64,000 nucleotides of DNA from Argyresthia goedartella (taxonomy: Eukaryota > Arthropoda > Insecta > Lepidoptera > Argyresthiidae), in the NCBI GenBank assembly GCA_949825045.1, contig OX463815.1:20639231-20703230 (forward strand). Direction: 5' to 3'. The translations under genes and the position numbers were made by a program. The notes beneath the pieces were generated by a model, which did no database searches, had not been told where the DNA came from, and saw only the letters and a list, made by a program, of their open reading frames with translations. Shown one piece after another: positions 44,800-55,116 of this stretch. Numbering within the stretch: the stretch's first letter is position 1; each line of letters starts with the position of its first letter.

Positions 44800-45590
44800 A
44801 ACAAAATATTTTTTTTGTTCACGGTGTCTGACTGCTGGGCAAAGGCTCACCGTTTCAAGCCCACACATATCCACCCTGGCAGGAATTTATTCAAGTCGTC
44901 CCTCTATCACCTTCTGGGCATTCCCCTACGCCGGTACCCGTCTTTAGGCATCCATTCAGTGGTTAATTTCGCTCATTTATACCGGATGCATCCGACAGAC
45001 ATGTCCAGCCCAGTTCCACTTGAGTTTGGCGGTCTGTACAGCTACGTCGACTATGGCAGTTTTAGAGCGCAAACGTTTAACGTCTAGAATACTGCGCTCC
45101 ATCGCTCGCTGGCAAACCTTGATTTTGGACTCTGATGCTCGGTCAATGACCAAGTTTGTGCGCCGTAAGTTAGGATGGGCAGGATGCACATGTCGATGAG
45201 TTTGCGCTTAAGGGACAGTGGTAGGCTGCCCTTTATCAGCTCCTTCATGGACCAGAAGCTCTTCCAAGCGTTCGAAACACGTCTTTCAATTTATTTGTTC
45301 TGCCTGTTTTCGAAGGATATTATCTGGCCCAAGTAAATGTTCTCTTCGGCATATTGTATGTCCTGCCCATCAATCACTGCCTTAAGTTTTGCGCCGTGGT
45401 TAATGAGTTGGGTTATTGACCGGTTCATCTACAGTCCAACCTCAAGGCTTGCGGTGCTCAGTTCTTGGAACATTATTTGGAGTTCTGACGAGGATGTCGC
45501 AAACAGAACAATATTGTCGGCAAAGCGAAGGTTATGCAGCCTTCTTTTCAAAAAATTGATGCAACAGATTTATTTGTTCCTTGTTTTGCC
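44800..45590 (-). pseudogene. RTE-like LINE reverse-transcriptase and C-terminal fragment
   Basis: The minus strand from about 45540 reads 'FADDIVLFATSSSELQIM' (the F/Y-A-D-D catalytic box), 'GAKLKAVIDGQDIQYAEENI', 'YLGQIISFENRQNK', 'ERRVSNAWKSFWSMKEL' and 'KRKLIDMCILPILTYGAQT'. Then come a cluster 'SKIKVCQRAMERSILDVKR' and 'AKLKWNWAGHVCRM', followed by 'KDGYRR'. This series is typical of RTE-clade LINEs. Scattered stops and shifts mark it as a relic. Confidence 0.75.
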
Positions 45591-45599
45591 TTGTCAATA

Positions 45600-46080
45600 T
45601 CAATATTAGTATAACTACTTAATAGGAATGTCTGTCATACTAATTATGACAGGGTCATATAATAATAAATTTAATGCTTATTGTAAGTGGTCGTTTAGAG
45701 TAGTTAGTTAAAGACTATCTTTTGTCTGCTTAAAGTCAGAAATAAATATGTGTATGTTAAGATAACAATTATTGTCACAACACATAAGTTGATTCAGCTT
45801 TTATTTGTAGGAATTGCGTTATTTTGAAAATGGCCCTACATTTAAGTTTTAAACTTTTTACACCAAGTTTCTTCAACGAAATTAAACAGCTAATTAGTTC
45901 TACTTGTTTGACTCCTTTGCAATTACCTACGAACAAAATAATTTTACTGCATTTCCTGTAGCCACTATTCAAAATGCATTGTACTAGATGTGTATATGAA
46001 GCACTGGGCATACCGATGTTAATCACGCAGTGATTCAAACATTCATACAGAATCAATGAACCCAAGCCTAGCCCTATCTT
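45600..46080. other. unassigned
   Basis: A minus-strand frame at 45775-46110 is open for 111 codons without a recognised motif. It overlaps the edge of the gene-like remnant that follows. Confidence 0.3.
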
Positions 46081-46081
46081 A

Positions 46082-47334
46082 TCAGATACAATTTGTGTAG
46101 TAATCTTCATCTTCGAGTGCAGGAGTCATTGGTTCACTACAGGCCATGGCAGAGCTGGTCGATTTCGTAGGCCTACTTTTGGTGGTTTTTGGTATGCGCT
46201 GGAGAGAGCTGTTGTTTGCTTGATGCCTCCTGAGGCAGTTGTGAATAGCCATACATTCCAAGTAAATATATATCTTCACGTTCACTCCATTCACAGGTTG
46301 ACATTGCTGTTGAAACCATTTTGGATCTCTGTTAGTCAAACGTGTTGGTATGGTCTTCCCTGATAAGTGTGGTTAATGACCTGCTTCATTTACCTTGTTG
46401 AGTTGTCTTGATTGAAATGGTGGTGGTGAGCACTGCTGAATGATACTAATTTGTGTATCATCGAATGAAGTGTTTGGTAATTCAGTTACTCGAGACCGTA
46501 AACCACAGATTTCAGTCTCAGCAGATGCGTATTTCATAGTTATGTCTTCTAATAAAGCCTATAGCAATCGAATACGCAGATGTAAAAGCGTATTCGTTCT
46601 TGCTGAGAGAGAGTAGTGTAGTGCTCCTGACGTAGTGATAACTGATATAGGAGATCACTGCCCTTATTCTTATCTTTAACTTTTTTTTGAGTTGTGCCTT
46701 TGTGTGAAAAGTTTCTATATGAATATCCTGGCAAGTATTATATACGTTGATGATGATGAGGCGACCGGTTTAGCCTAGCGGGTAGTGACCTTGCCTTCGA
46801 AGCTGACGGTCTTGGGTTCGAATCCCGGTAAAGGCAAATATTTGAGCATGAATAATTGTTTCTTAGTTTTGGATGGTTTCTATGTATTTACATAAGTAAT
46901 TATTTGTATCAAATATATCGTCGTCTAGAACCCATAACACAAGACTTGTTGAGCTTACTATGGGCGTAGTTCGATTTGTGTAAGATTGTCCTCTAATATT
47001 TATTTAATATGATTCCTTGCAGTTTGCAATGCTCATGGACTAAATCTTTCCACTGTTTTTCAATCTGAGTTTTTAAGGCGGTGTTTGTGTAATGATTTTG
47101 TCAATTTCTTCTTCGCTTTCAATGCGTTGTGTTTGAAGTTGTTCACATAACAGGTTCTTCGCCTTTAGTTTTTGAAGTGTGTTTGTTCTTGAGCTGCACC
47201 CTCAGTTCCGTGACTGTGGCAGTAGCAGCACGATTCTGGGACATCATACTAACTTTTTTGACACTGCGTGCTGGAGTCGCCAGCCATTCACACTGATAAA
47301 TTAAGATCCCACGAACGTACAACAAGTCGTACAC
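46082..47334 (-). pseudogene. gene-like remnant, split by a SINE, function unknown
   Basis: From the upstream end: 47334-47143 reads 'CEWLATPARSVKKVSMMSQN' and 'TATVTELRVQLKNKH', then with shifts 'LCEQLQTQRIESEEEIDKII' and 'KTQIEKQWKDLVHEHCK'. After the SINE at 46755-47010 come 'YQLSLRQEHYTTLSQQERIR' (46734-46549), 'LEDITMKYASAETEICGL' and 'RVTELPNTSFDDTQISIIQ' to a possible donor 'aag' then 'gtaaat' near 46395. The last piece is 46339-46082, 'TNRDPKWFQQQCQPVNGVN'. The charged helical stretches and the W..L region could be a Myb/SANT- or MADF-like DNA-binding protein of the kind linked to PIF/Harbinger elements, but that is a guess. Confidence 0.3.
46755..47010 (+). mobile_element. tRNA-derived SINE, family D
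   Basis: 'gcgaccggtttagcctagcg' (A-box region) and 'gggttcgaatcccggtaaag' (B box), then the same body blocks as 20155-20470. It lies within the minus-strand remnant and separates its two halves. Confidence 0.8.
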
Positions 47335-47339
47335 AATCT

Positions 47340-47998
47340 TAATTGTGTTTATTTAAAAAAATGACAATAGAAAATGCCCATTACCTTTATTCTCTGACGA
47401 GATACTCCTAAACAGATATTCCTATTTCCTATACCTAAATATCTTGAAATTTTGATTGCGGTTATAGAAATACAACATGGCTTTTATCAAACAATTTAAT
47501 GAATAAATTATTAATCAAAGAAGGGGTCGCTACTTTTGTTACCCAATGTTCACCATTGAAAGATGAGACTAGCAGAATCGGAAACGTCGGCCACTTTAAT
47601 CAAAACTTCGGAACTCAAAGTAAAGTCATAATTAAATGATCAAAAGAAAAGAAAATGTGAATTGTCCGTCTGAAACAAATTGCGTTTAATAAGCTGGGTA
47701 CTAATAGTAGATTGTTTACCAAGGGAGTAAAGAACTATTTTAAGGCGTATTTCTTTCGTATTAAAGCTTTCAGAGTATCTAATAGTTATTTTTAATATGC
47801 ATTGTCATAATAAACCATTAAATAGATCGATTTCGAAAAGCCGCGCACCACGCCGACAAAATAAAATAAAAAGTTGTGAAAAAGTAAATAACGCGCTAAA
47901 CACCTTTGTTTATTTACCTACTTAATTTCGTTTGCTCTTATTTGATATCCTAAAAACTGAGTTCTTCCTCAAGAAGGTTGTGAAAGTGATAGTTTAAC
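47340..47998. other. unassigned, AT-rich
   Basis: No supported feature. Confidence 0.4.
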
Positions 47999-47999
47999 G

Positions 48000-48215
48000 G
48001 ATGACCTCTATGGCGCTGCGGTTGTGGCTCTACCTACCATGCGAGAGGTACCGTGTTCGATCCCCGGTTGGGGATACAGAAAAAAAAACTCCAGGTCTTG
48101 ATGTTTTTATGTGTGTGACGTCGCTTTTTCTGGTCCCCACGACACAAGGTATCCTAATGTGGGGCCAGAAGCAATGTATGTGCCTGTATGTTTATGTTTT
48201 GTTTATGTTTAGATC
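48000..48215 (+). mobile_element. tRNA-derived SINE, family A
   Basis: 'atggcgctgcggttgtggct' (A-box region) and 'gtgttcgatccccggttggg' (B box), then 'gtgtgacgtcgctttttctg', 'acacaaggtatcctaatgtg' and 'gggccagaagcaatgtatgt'. Confidence 0.75.
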
Positions 48216-48239
48216 ATATTGTAAAAAAACGTAAAAAAA

Positions 48240-48287
48240 AATACAATGCAAGGTTTGTTACGTAGGTAACAAACCTTGCATTGTATT
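48240..48287. repeat. perfect 22-bp hairpin, loop gtag
   Basis: Left arm 48240-48261 (aatacaatgcaaggtttgtt...), loop gtag, right arm 48266-48287. The flanks continue as an A run and a T run, lengthening the stem imperfectly. Confidence 0.93.
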
Positions 48288-48322
48288 ATTTTTTTACTTT
48301 TTATTTCATTTTTAATTATCTT

Positions 48323-48342
48323 GAGATTACGTAGGTAATCTC
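48323..48342. repeat. second hairpin, 8-bp stem, same loop
   Basis: 'gagattac', loop gtag, 'gtaatctc'. The central 'ttacgtaggtaa' is shared with the hairpin at 48240-48287. Confidence 0.85.
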
Positions 48343-48353
48343 ATGAAAATTTT

Positions 48354-48920
48354 GTGAAAATGCTAAAGAATTTCTCAGGGCAGCGGTCACGCTGTGGGCT
48401 CATAAGACAGCTAGAAACATACTCAACTGCCGTGAGGATCTTTAACGACGGTGATACACCGCTGGGTTACTTAACTGACGGGGTCTTCCGTAGACCTATG
48501 ACCTGGCGTCCGAAGCGACGTATCTCAGGCGCTCCCGAGATATCTACCAACTGTTCACTCCTCCAAGCCAATCTTGGGGTCACCGTCAGGTCGATTTATG
48601 TCCGTCCTTATTCCACTTATGCGTATGTATTTCCCAGCGAAATACACGAATCACGCGCTGCCGAAATATTGTTCAATACGCTACGACCGGTTACGGGGCC
48701 GATTCCCGGCCAAAAAATTCGAAGGAAACTCCAAAAAACCCTCGCGCACACGCGGCGAAATCAACAGGTCACATTTCTTAGTCTGTCAAAAGTGAAATTT
48801 TCGATTCATACTAAATTTGACGAAATTGCAACTAGGCACCGATCGATTCTAAATAATTTCTTCCTTTGGAAAAATGCAAGAGCCAAATTATTTTCGGAAG
48901 CTGTGTTTTTTGTCTATTAA
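48354..48920 (+). CDS. unrecognised ORF, 188 codons
   Basis: The longest open frame outside mobile elements and the minisatellite. It runs from just after the twin hairpins to a stop at 48920. The composition is rich in Arg ('WRPKRRISGAPEIS', 'KIRRKLQKTLAHTRRNQQ') and shifts from GC-richer in the first two thirds to AT-rich at the end. I see no domain, signal peptide or membrane segment. A second frame (48574-48795) overlaps. It may be a chance frame in GC-richer DNA, an exon of a lost gene or a piece of an unknown element. No splice sites convinced me. Confidence 0.2.
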   Translation: MKMLKNFSGQRSRCGLIRQLETYSTAVRIFNDGDTPLGYLTDGVFRRPMTWRPKRRISGAPEISTNCSLLQANLGVTVRSIYVRPYSTYAYVFPSEIHESRAAEILFNTLRPVTGPIPGQKIRRKLQKTLAHTRRNQQVTFLSLSKVKFSIHTKFDEIATRHRSILNNFFLWKNARAKLFSEAVFFVY

Positions 48921-49389
48921 CTTCTGATTATAACATGTTAATGTAACCAATAGTATGTCAATAAATACCATTGTTATTCATAAATGTATCAATAATTGTT
49001 CTTATTCATAACATACCTCCTATACAGTTAACTTACTCATTTTTTCATAGAGGATTTTCTCATTTTTGATTTTTCTTAAATCGCCTATCATACAAAACTT
49101 ACCTAAAGCAAATCATTATAAATCTGGGCTTTAGCGGTGACAAAAAGTTTTACTGAATTTCATTATCTCAGAACCTAGATCGCTCCAGGGATTAAAACAT
49201 TTTCATTTCTTGTAGTTCTCATTGCTTTCGACTTAAAATCTAATTTCGTAAATACGCACGGCGCTCACAGCTCACAGACAGCGAAGCCTGAATTTTTTAT
49301 GGCAAAGAAATCTCAACACAGCTATGTGTATCCCAAAATTACATTCAATTTAAACCAGTAGATTTAAAACTACGGCAAGTCAACGTTCC
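48921..49389. other. unassigned
   Basis: AT-rich, no supported feature. Confidence 0.4.
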
Positions 49390-49695
49390 TTAATTCTGTC
49401 ACTGACTCGCTGGCTGACTCACTCACCGATCATCAAAATTCTAAGGTACTTCTAGCAGACCTACAAGATTGAAATTTTTAACCTGGATTCGTGAAGTCAT
49501 TGCGGCGCTCTAACGTTATTGCATTCCAGTAAGGTGCAAACTTGGGTTGATCGGATAGTACATTAACGACCTACAATTTTATTACCTACTAATTTTCGCG
49601 CCTATGCGACGCTTTAGATAGGGAATGAACCGTATTATTTATTTTGCAATACAATTTTGGGTGGTGCGCAGCTCAACGGGTCAGCTAGTTTTAAA
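49390..49695 (+). repeat. interspersed repeat with 'tcactgactcgctggctgac' start
   Basis: Contains 'tcactgactcgctggctgac', then 'aaaattctaaggtacttcta', and ends with 'gcgcagctcaacgggtcagc'. Similar word order occurs in known lepidopteran repeats as I remember them. No coding potential. Confidence 0.4.
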
Positions 49696-50155
49696 TAAAT
49701 CAAAACCCGCGATTGTTGCAAGACGCTGCAACTGGACCAATGTATTAAATATAAATTTTCATATTAATTCACTTTAATAATATGCGATTTTTAGTAGCCC
49801 TGCGTTTTATATTTTCTCTTTAATTTTATGGGGGAGTTTCTTACCGTTTCTTCTTCACCCCGAGGCCCAATTTCGGAAACGGTGAAGTCGTTTTTTATAT
49901 ATAAAAAATTTACTTGAAGTTATAAGTAAGTATAATTTTGACGTTGAATAAGATAATTTATTTATATTCAATAAATCTGAGCGCAAAGATTTTTACATAT
50001 GACAACTGACACGCCCGCTCTCGTCAAGAGGCCGGGCACATATTTTGTTCGAGCTAGCGTCTCTAGTATTTATACATTATTACTCAAAGGTTGGAACCTA
50101 AAACCTCGCGAGTCCCTTCCCTGTTTTTCAATATTATTTTATTTTATTATCGATC
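49696..50155. other. unassigned
   Basis: AT-rich. A frame at 49999-50295 begins here without a recognisable motif. Confidence 0.35.
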
Positions 50156-50159
50156 CCGG

Positions 50160-50480
50160 TCGATTTATACATGCAAAACCAATTAACTTTGTGATGATAT
50201 GTTCCGACGATTTCGGTCACGGACCGCTTTGTCTGAATCTGAAGCCGTCGTTCGTGGGCTCGTACATGCGAACACCAGCCACATGGCTCATGTAGCCAAT
50301 CTTATTTGCCAAGATATTTGCACATTGTGGGCATGTTAAAGTTTGGCGCAGCTAAAGTTAATTTGCTCCAGGCGCCTGAGAATGTTAAAGTCACGGACTG
50401 TGGTATTAACCAAAGCCTTCCACGCCAGTCTATTGGCGGCTTGTTTTTACCACTGAGAATGCTCTATGGCACATTTCTTC
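50160..50480 (-). pseudogene. possible retroelement C-terminal relic with a C2H2-like motif
   Basis: The minus strand reads 'CPQCANILANKIGYMSHV' in one frame and 'SHVRAHERRLQIQTKRS' in the next, i.e. C-x2-C ... H-x3-H after one shift. Some RTE-like insect LINE proteins end with a similar finger. The rest is too decayed to place. Confidence 0.35.
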
Positions 50481-50679
50481 ATGTGGTGCTTTAGCACATC
50501 TTTGCATCTGAGGAGTTGTCCGTCATGCTTTTGCTTTCCCTCCTCAAGTTCCGGGTATATAGAAGGTGCTTCGCGACCCTCTGCCCTGCCATCCTTCACA
50601 CGTGCCCCCACCAAAGCTGTCGCCGAATGAGATAAGTCGCAATGCCGCCACCCAACTATTGTACTTATTTAGTCATACT

Positions 50680-51685
50680 TATTTAGTTTGTTGGGGCTCG
50701 GGCCAATATTTCCTGGAACATCATTATCAGACAAACCCACGCTTTGACTTTTGCAATATTCAAAGTTCAGTCTTTTTCTGGGAAACATTATCCAAGAATC
50801 TATTTAAAATAAATAAAGCTAGTCTGTTGCGGAATACGCGAACTATTTATACTTTATATCAATATATTATATCCAGCTTACACTTTTGCAACTTGAGCGG
50901 GCTCAAAGAGCGGTCTTGAAGGTGTGTACATTTAAACCATATTGTTTCCCTACAACTGAATTGTACAGCTTCTGTGATGTCCTCTCGGTTAGACAGCTGT
51001 TTATACATAGCATTGTTCTGAAACAACACAAAAACAATTCTCCACATCAAAATAACTCACTTACTAAAAGAAGAAGAGATAAAGTATTTCACATAGTATT
51101 AGTACGAACCAAATTTATGCAGCGATTTTTTAAATTTCTGGGACCCTATATTTATAATAATCTGAGTAAGCACATTGACCTTTGGTCTAATATCACATTT
51201 GATAATAATAAAAACATACGTCTTTGGTTGCGCACACAAACATATGATGACTGCGAAAAACTTATGATCGTCTAACACAAGTCCAATTATATTTATATCA
51301 AAATAATAGTTACATTACATAACTCTCACAGGCACTACACACCTCATTACTTCCAATCACACACTCACCACACTCCCCATATTCTCTCCCACTAACATAA
51401 ATCACCAACACTACACACCAGACTATTACGTTTTTGCTGATCTTATATTTTTAAATGTCAGAAGTTATATTTTTATTTAAAATTTCACATTGTTTATACA
51501 CTATGTAGTATTTAAATCTGAGGCATTTATGCTTGTGGGAAGTAGCAGCAACTTATCCTAAAACACAGGGTTTCGCCCTATTTTAGGGAGTAGCGATACA
51601 TCCCTTGTTTACCCTGCTAAACAAGCTTGTAATGTACATTTATTTCTGTAAATAAACGATTATTATTATTATTATTATTATAGCT
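50680..51685 (+). mobile_element. 5'-truncated CR1-like LINE, C-terminal RT end and 3' UTR
   Basis: The plus strand reads 'LVCWGSGQYFLEHHYQTNPR' and 'NLFKINKASLLRNTRTIYTL'. After a junction near 50875 comes the open frame 50886-51275: 'MQLERAQRAVLKVCTFKPY', 'CDVLSVRQLFIHSIVLKQHK', 'RRDKVFHIVLVRTKFMQRFF', 'FLGPYIYNNLSKHIDLW', with a stop at 51273. The 3' UTR ends in 'gtaaataaacgattattatt', an (ATT)n tail at 51658-51682. Two LINE pieces may be joined here because the 'WGSG' and 'LERAQR' parts overlap functionally. Confidence 0.75.
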
Positions 51686-51689
51686 TAGT

Positions 51690-52495
51690 TTTTGAGTGAT
51701 TCACGTGCTGTATCCCTGTTCTCAAACCAGCGGTGGTACCTGAAGAAAATATGTGGACAATCATTGCCAGAATAGATCACAGGAATCGTATTGAAGTAAG
51801 CTACAGGTGGCCGATATCGAAGGGCGAATTCAGAAATTATGAGAGAAGTTTTTGCTGTAACGACCCATCGTATCGATGTTGATCATAAAACTGCATCATT
51901 TTATTTAAAAAAAAAAAATTTTTAGCAGGGAACCTAACGCGCAGATTCTAAAAAATGAAGGTCACACTATAGTATTGCATAATCCGATAGTGTTGTTTAT
52001 AAGGACAAAGTTCTGGGAAGTAATGTCGTACGGCAAAAAGTGGAAAGTGTTCTTGTTGAAAAAAATCCTCATTTGAAACTGGTTATAATCTAGATTATAC
52101 GCAAAGAAACATTTTAATTGACTATTATACTCGTATGCAGTGTATGATCATTGAATCTATTTAATAAAAAAATAACACTTTCCATTTGAAATTGCTTCCC
52201 AGAAATCGATCCACAGCAACACCAAGATACAATAATACAAGCTGATTTTTATTTCAAAAACGAATGAAGCAGTTTTATGTTTCATCAAAATCAATGTCAG
52301 GGTTCCTTACACCAAAAAGTTCTATTATTATGATACCTTATTATCGTTTCTGATTTCGCACTACTGATATTTAAATACTCTGTATAAATACTCTGGTTGT
52401 TTAGATACTTATGCCCTTAAACTACTCTATAACGATAACTAAATCTTTACCACACGGGACCTGTTCCATTTAAAATAAACATTCAAATACTTAAA
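51690..52495. other. unassigned
   Basis: A poly-A stretch at 51905-51918. No other supported feature. Confidence 0.4.
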
Positions 52496-52498
52496 CCC

Positions 52499-53235
52499 AT
52501 GCCACACTGTTACAAACAAGGCTTCCACAAGCGTTTCCACAGGGGTTTAAAACTGTGTAGACGCTTGTTTGCAACCAAAATTCGTTTGACCTTTCCACAA
52601 CCTTTGAGGCCGGCGTTTTCCACAGTGTAGTCGTTTTTTCAGTCTGTGCGCGCGCAGTTGATGCTAAGTTCCAACGTATAAAATCATTAAAATGGCGACG
52701 CCAGATGAAAAACAAGCTCTTACCAAGTTTATCGAGCTCCATAGGTATAAAGACATGCCGTGTCTCCGGGACTTGTCCTCCGAATCTTTATTTTTCCATT
52801 TATAACCACCATTACAGGCTTAACTTAACCTAATGTGGTAGGTACATTTCATATAATTAACTAAGTATTTACATATTTATAACATTCATACCGAGACACG
52901 GCCCAAAAAAAGTATGCTGGGAAATTCTGACAGAGGAATGAAAGGCCTTAGATCCAACAGCGGACGAAAAATCAACTAAAAAGAAAATCGACCACTTAAA
53001 ATTTGCCTTCCCAAACCAACTTTCTGATTTTGATTTCACCAAAATTTGATAGGCACTGAGCCATATCACAATGTATTCGTGTTTACACACAGTCGACAGC
53101 ACAATGAAGTGGAGGCCTTGTTGTAAGCCTGTGTGGACGGAAACACCAACCGCGGGCTCCACAGCCTCCCATCACCAAGGTGACCCCTGTGGAAACCTTG
53201 TTTATTATATTTATATTAACAGTGTTGCACACGTT
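52499..53235 (+). mobile_element. Harbinger-like element with inverted-repeat ends
   Basis: The left end (52499 on) has 'tgccacactgttacaaacaa' and 'ggcttccacaagcg'. The right end on the minus strand has 'tgcaacactgttaatataaa', then 'aacaaggtttccacagggg'. The 'acactgtta' and 'aacaagg.ttccaca' words pair as an imperfect terminal repeat. The left end has a second 'tttccacagggg' at about 52539. The MADF-domain relic inside supports a PIF/Harbinger origin, because those elements encode a MADF/Myb-like partner protein. No DDE transposase is present, so it is non-autonomous. Confidence 0.55.
52692..53050 (+). pseudogene. MADF-domain protein relic
   Basis: Starts at ATG 52692 with 'MATPDEKQALTKFIELHRYK' and 'DMPCLRDLSS', the first helix of a MADF domain (F-I-E-L-.-R...P-C-L-.-D). 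The frame stops near 52803 and about 90 bp of unrelated sequence follows. From about 52890 the domain resumes: 'RDTAQKKYAGKF', then in another frame 'KALDPTADEKSTKKKIDHLK' and 'FAFPNQLSDF'. The 'KKKI..L...F' block matches the third MADF helix. The gap and stops show inactivation. The length matches one MADF domain of 80-90 residues. Confidence 0.55.
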
Positions 53236-53299
53236 TTACTCTTTGCATGCCAAGATCGACTTCGTGAATACTCATCCCCAGTTCACACTCCCTCGTTTT

Positions 53300-53705
53300 T
53301 AGGGTTCCGTACCCAACGGGTAAGAACGGAACCCTATTACTAAGACTTCACTGTCCGTCCGTCCGTCCGTCCGTCTGTCACCAGGCTGTATCTCAAGAAC
53401 CTAGCTAGCTAGAGAGTTGAAATTTTCACAGATTATGTATTTCTGTTGCCGCTATAACAACAAATACTAAAAAACAGGATAAAAGAAATATTTAAGGGGG
53501 CGCCCATACAACAATTCTTTCAATACCACATACAAACTTATGGATGCACCTGGTTACGTACATGGAGTGTGAAAGTAACCGCACCAATAACTTTGTAAAC
53601 AATATTTTGCTGTGTAAAATCCAAACTATTCACTCCACACCATCGCTTCCATTGAACGGTGGTACGGAACCCTTCGTGCGCGATTTAGACTCGCACTTGA
53701 CCGGT
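53300..53705 (-). repeat. repeat family R, well-preserved copy
   Basis: On the minus strand it starts 'accggtcaagtgcgagtcta' (53705) and ends 'ggtacggaaccctaaaaa' (53300). By eye it differs from 6245-6658 at only a handful of bases, plus one GGAC unit and the last 30 bp. Confidence 0.85.
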
Positions 53706-53709
53706 TTTT

Positions 53710-53990
53710 TATATGCCTATCAGTTGCAAGGGTACAGTTTGTCGGAAAAGTGCTATGATGTAGAAGATAAATACTTACCACGTACATATTAATTTTACTA
53801 TGGCAGTCATGTTTTTTTTTTCTATTTATACATATTTTTTGACAAAATGACTTACTTTGGTTGCGTGCAAATAATTAGTTACTAATTATTAAATGTGGCA
53901 TTACTAGAAATATTCTTGAACAGTAGTACAGACTGAGATTTTTTAGCAGAGAGCTTTAATTATTCTACAAACTGTGATTATTTAGAGAAA
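53710..53990. other. unassigned
   Basis: AT-rich, nothing supported. Confidence 0.35.
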
Positions 53991-53993
53991 ATT

Positions 53994-54061
53994 TTCTTTT
54001 CTAGCCAGCAGAGTACGGGAAAGTGAATTAGCTTTCCCGTACTCTGCTGGCTAGAAAAGAA
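53994..54061. repeat. perfect 30-bp hairpin, 8-nt loop
   Basis: Left arm 53994-54023 (ttcttttctagccagcagag...), loop tgaattag, right arm 54032-54061. No mismatch. Confidence 0.95.
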
Positions 54062-54655
54062 TTTTTTGACATAAACATTAAGGAAAATGGTTTACCCCAC
54101 AATAGAAATGTTAATACTCTAGATGACGTCTGTCTATTACAGGCCTATAAAAAGTAACAAATTTTTGCTTGTAGACCTGTTTCAGCGAACTCCTCTTTAA
54201 ACCTTAGTGAGCGTTTTGTTTTTGTGATTTATAAAAGTACAGCGAGTCAGTTTTAACTAAAACACTATTGTGAGTTCGTTTATTCTTTTATGGTATGTGG
54301 ATGTCAGCTGAAGGAAGAGAATCAAAGCCGTAAACTCAATTAAAAATAAAAAGGTCTGTGTATGTATCAAAATTTACTATGTGTTCCAATCCAACCTCAG
54401 ATAAAGGAAACTCCTTACTCTGTGGTTCCAACAAACAAACAAAAACAACCAATATAAATTCATACATTGACAACTACCTGCCGTTTTCTTTTGGCATTTG
54501 TGATATGATAATGCCTAAAATGAGCTTATCGCACAGTTAAAGAAGGTTTATAACGAAACTAAAATACATATTTTATTTTATCTACACACGTTGTTAAAAT
54601 CCACGCCTTAACCGAAAGGGGTGGAATCTTGGTAGGGTTGTTTTTCATTGGAATG
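54062..54655. other. unassigned
   Basis: A short frame at 54358-54540 is without motif. Otherwise nothing supported. Confidence 0.35.
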
Positions 54656-54661
54656 TCACAA

Positions 54662-54856
54662 AGCAGTACTGACCTTGACGCCGTGGACCGGCATTCGAAA
54701 GCTCAATTTGAGGCGGGAGTACGGGATGAGGAACACGAGGGTGGGGGGTGATGGGAGTCGAATCTTACTCCTGTCGTAGTCCGCCGCAGGTGCCGTCGTG
54801 ATGGTGCCGACTACAGGGGTCGCTATCCGAACGCGACGAATTGGTGACCGAACCAC
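54662..54856 (-). CDS. possible host exon, GC-rich
   Basis: A GC-rich island with an open minus-strand frame ('IRRVRIATPVVGTITTAPAA', 'DYDRSKIRLPSPPTLVF', 'SRLKLSFRMPVHGVK') that runs up to a sequence matching a splice donor ('gtcaag' then 'gtcagt') at about 54672. There is no ATG in frame, so it would need an upstream exon or be internal. No domain is recognised. A chance GC-rich frame remains possible. Confidence 0.2.
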
Positions 54857-54859
54857 TTC

Positions 54860-55115
54860 AACCTTTCACAGCACGAAGCACTCACTACGATGACGTGAAA
54901 TCTACTTATTTCTTGACGATTGTTCCGTGATTATTACAAATAACATTCAGCCAAGCCTCCCGATGCTTGGCGCCGACAAATTTTACCATGTGCAAAGTGA
55001 CAGCTAGCTAGTCATTTTTTTTCTATCCAAGTGACAGCTAGCCAGTGATGTCCCGATCACTCGCGGTCGATCCGCGCAACAAAAACCGAGGTGCGTTCCG
55101 AAGCATAAATATTAA
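54860..55115. other. unassigned
   Basis: The direct repeat 'agtgacagctagc' occurs twice (near 54998 and 55030). Confidence 0.4.
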
Positions 55116-55116
55116 A

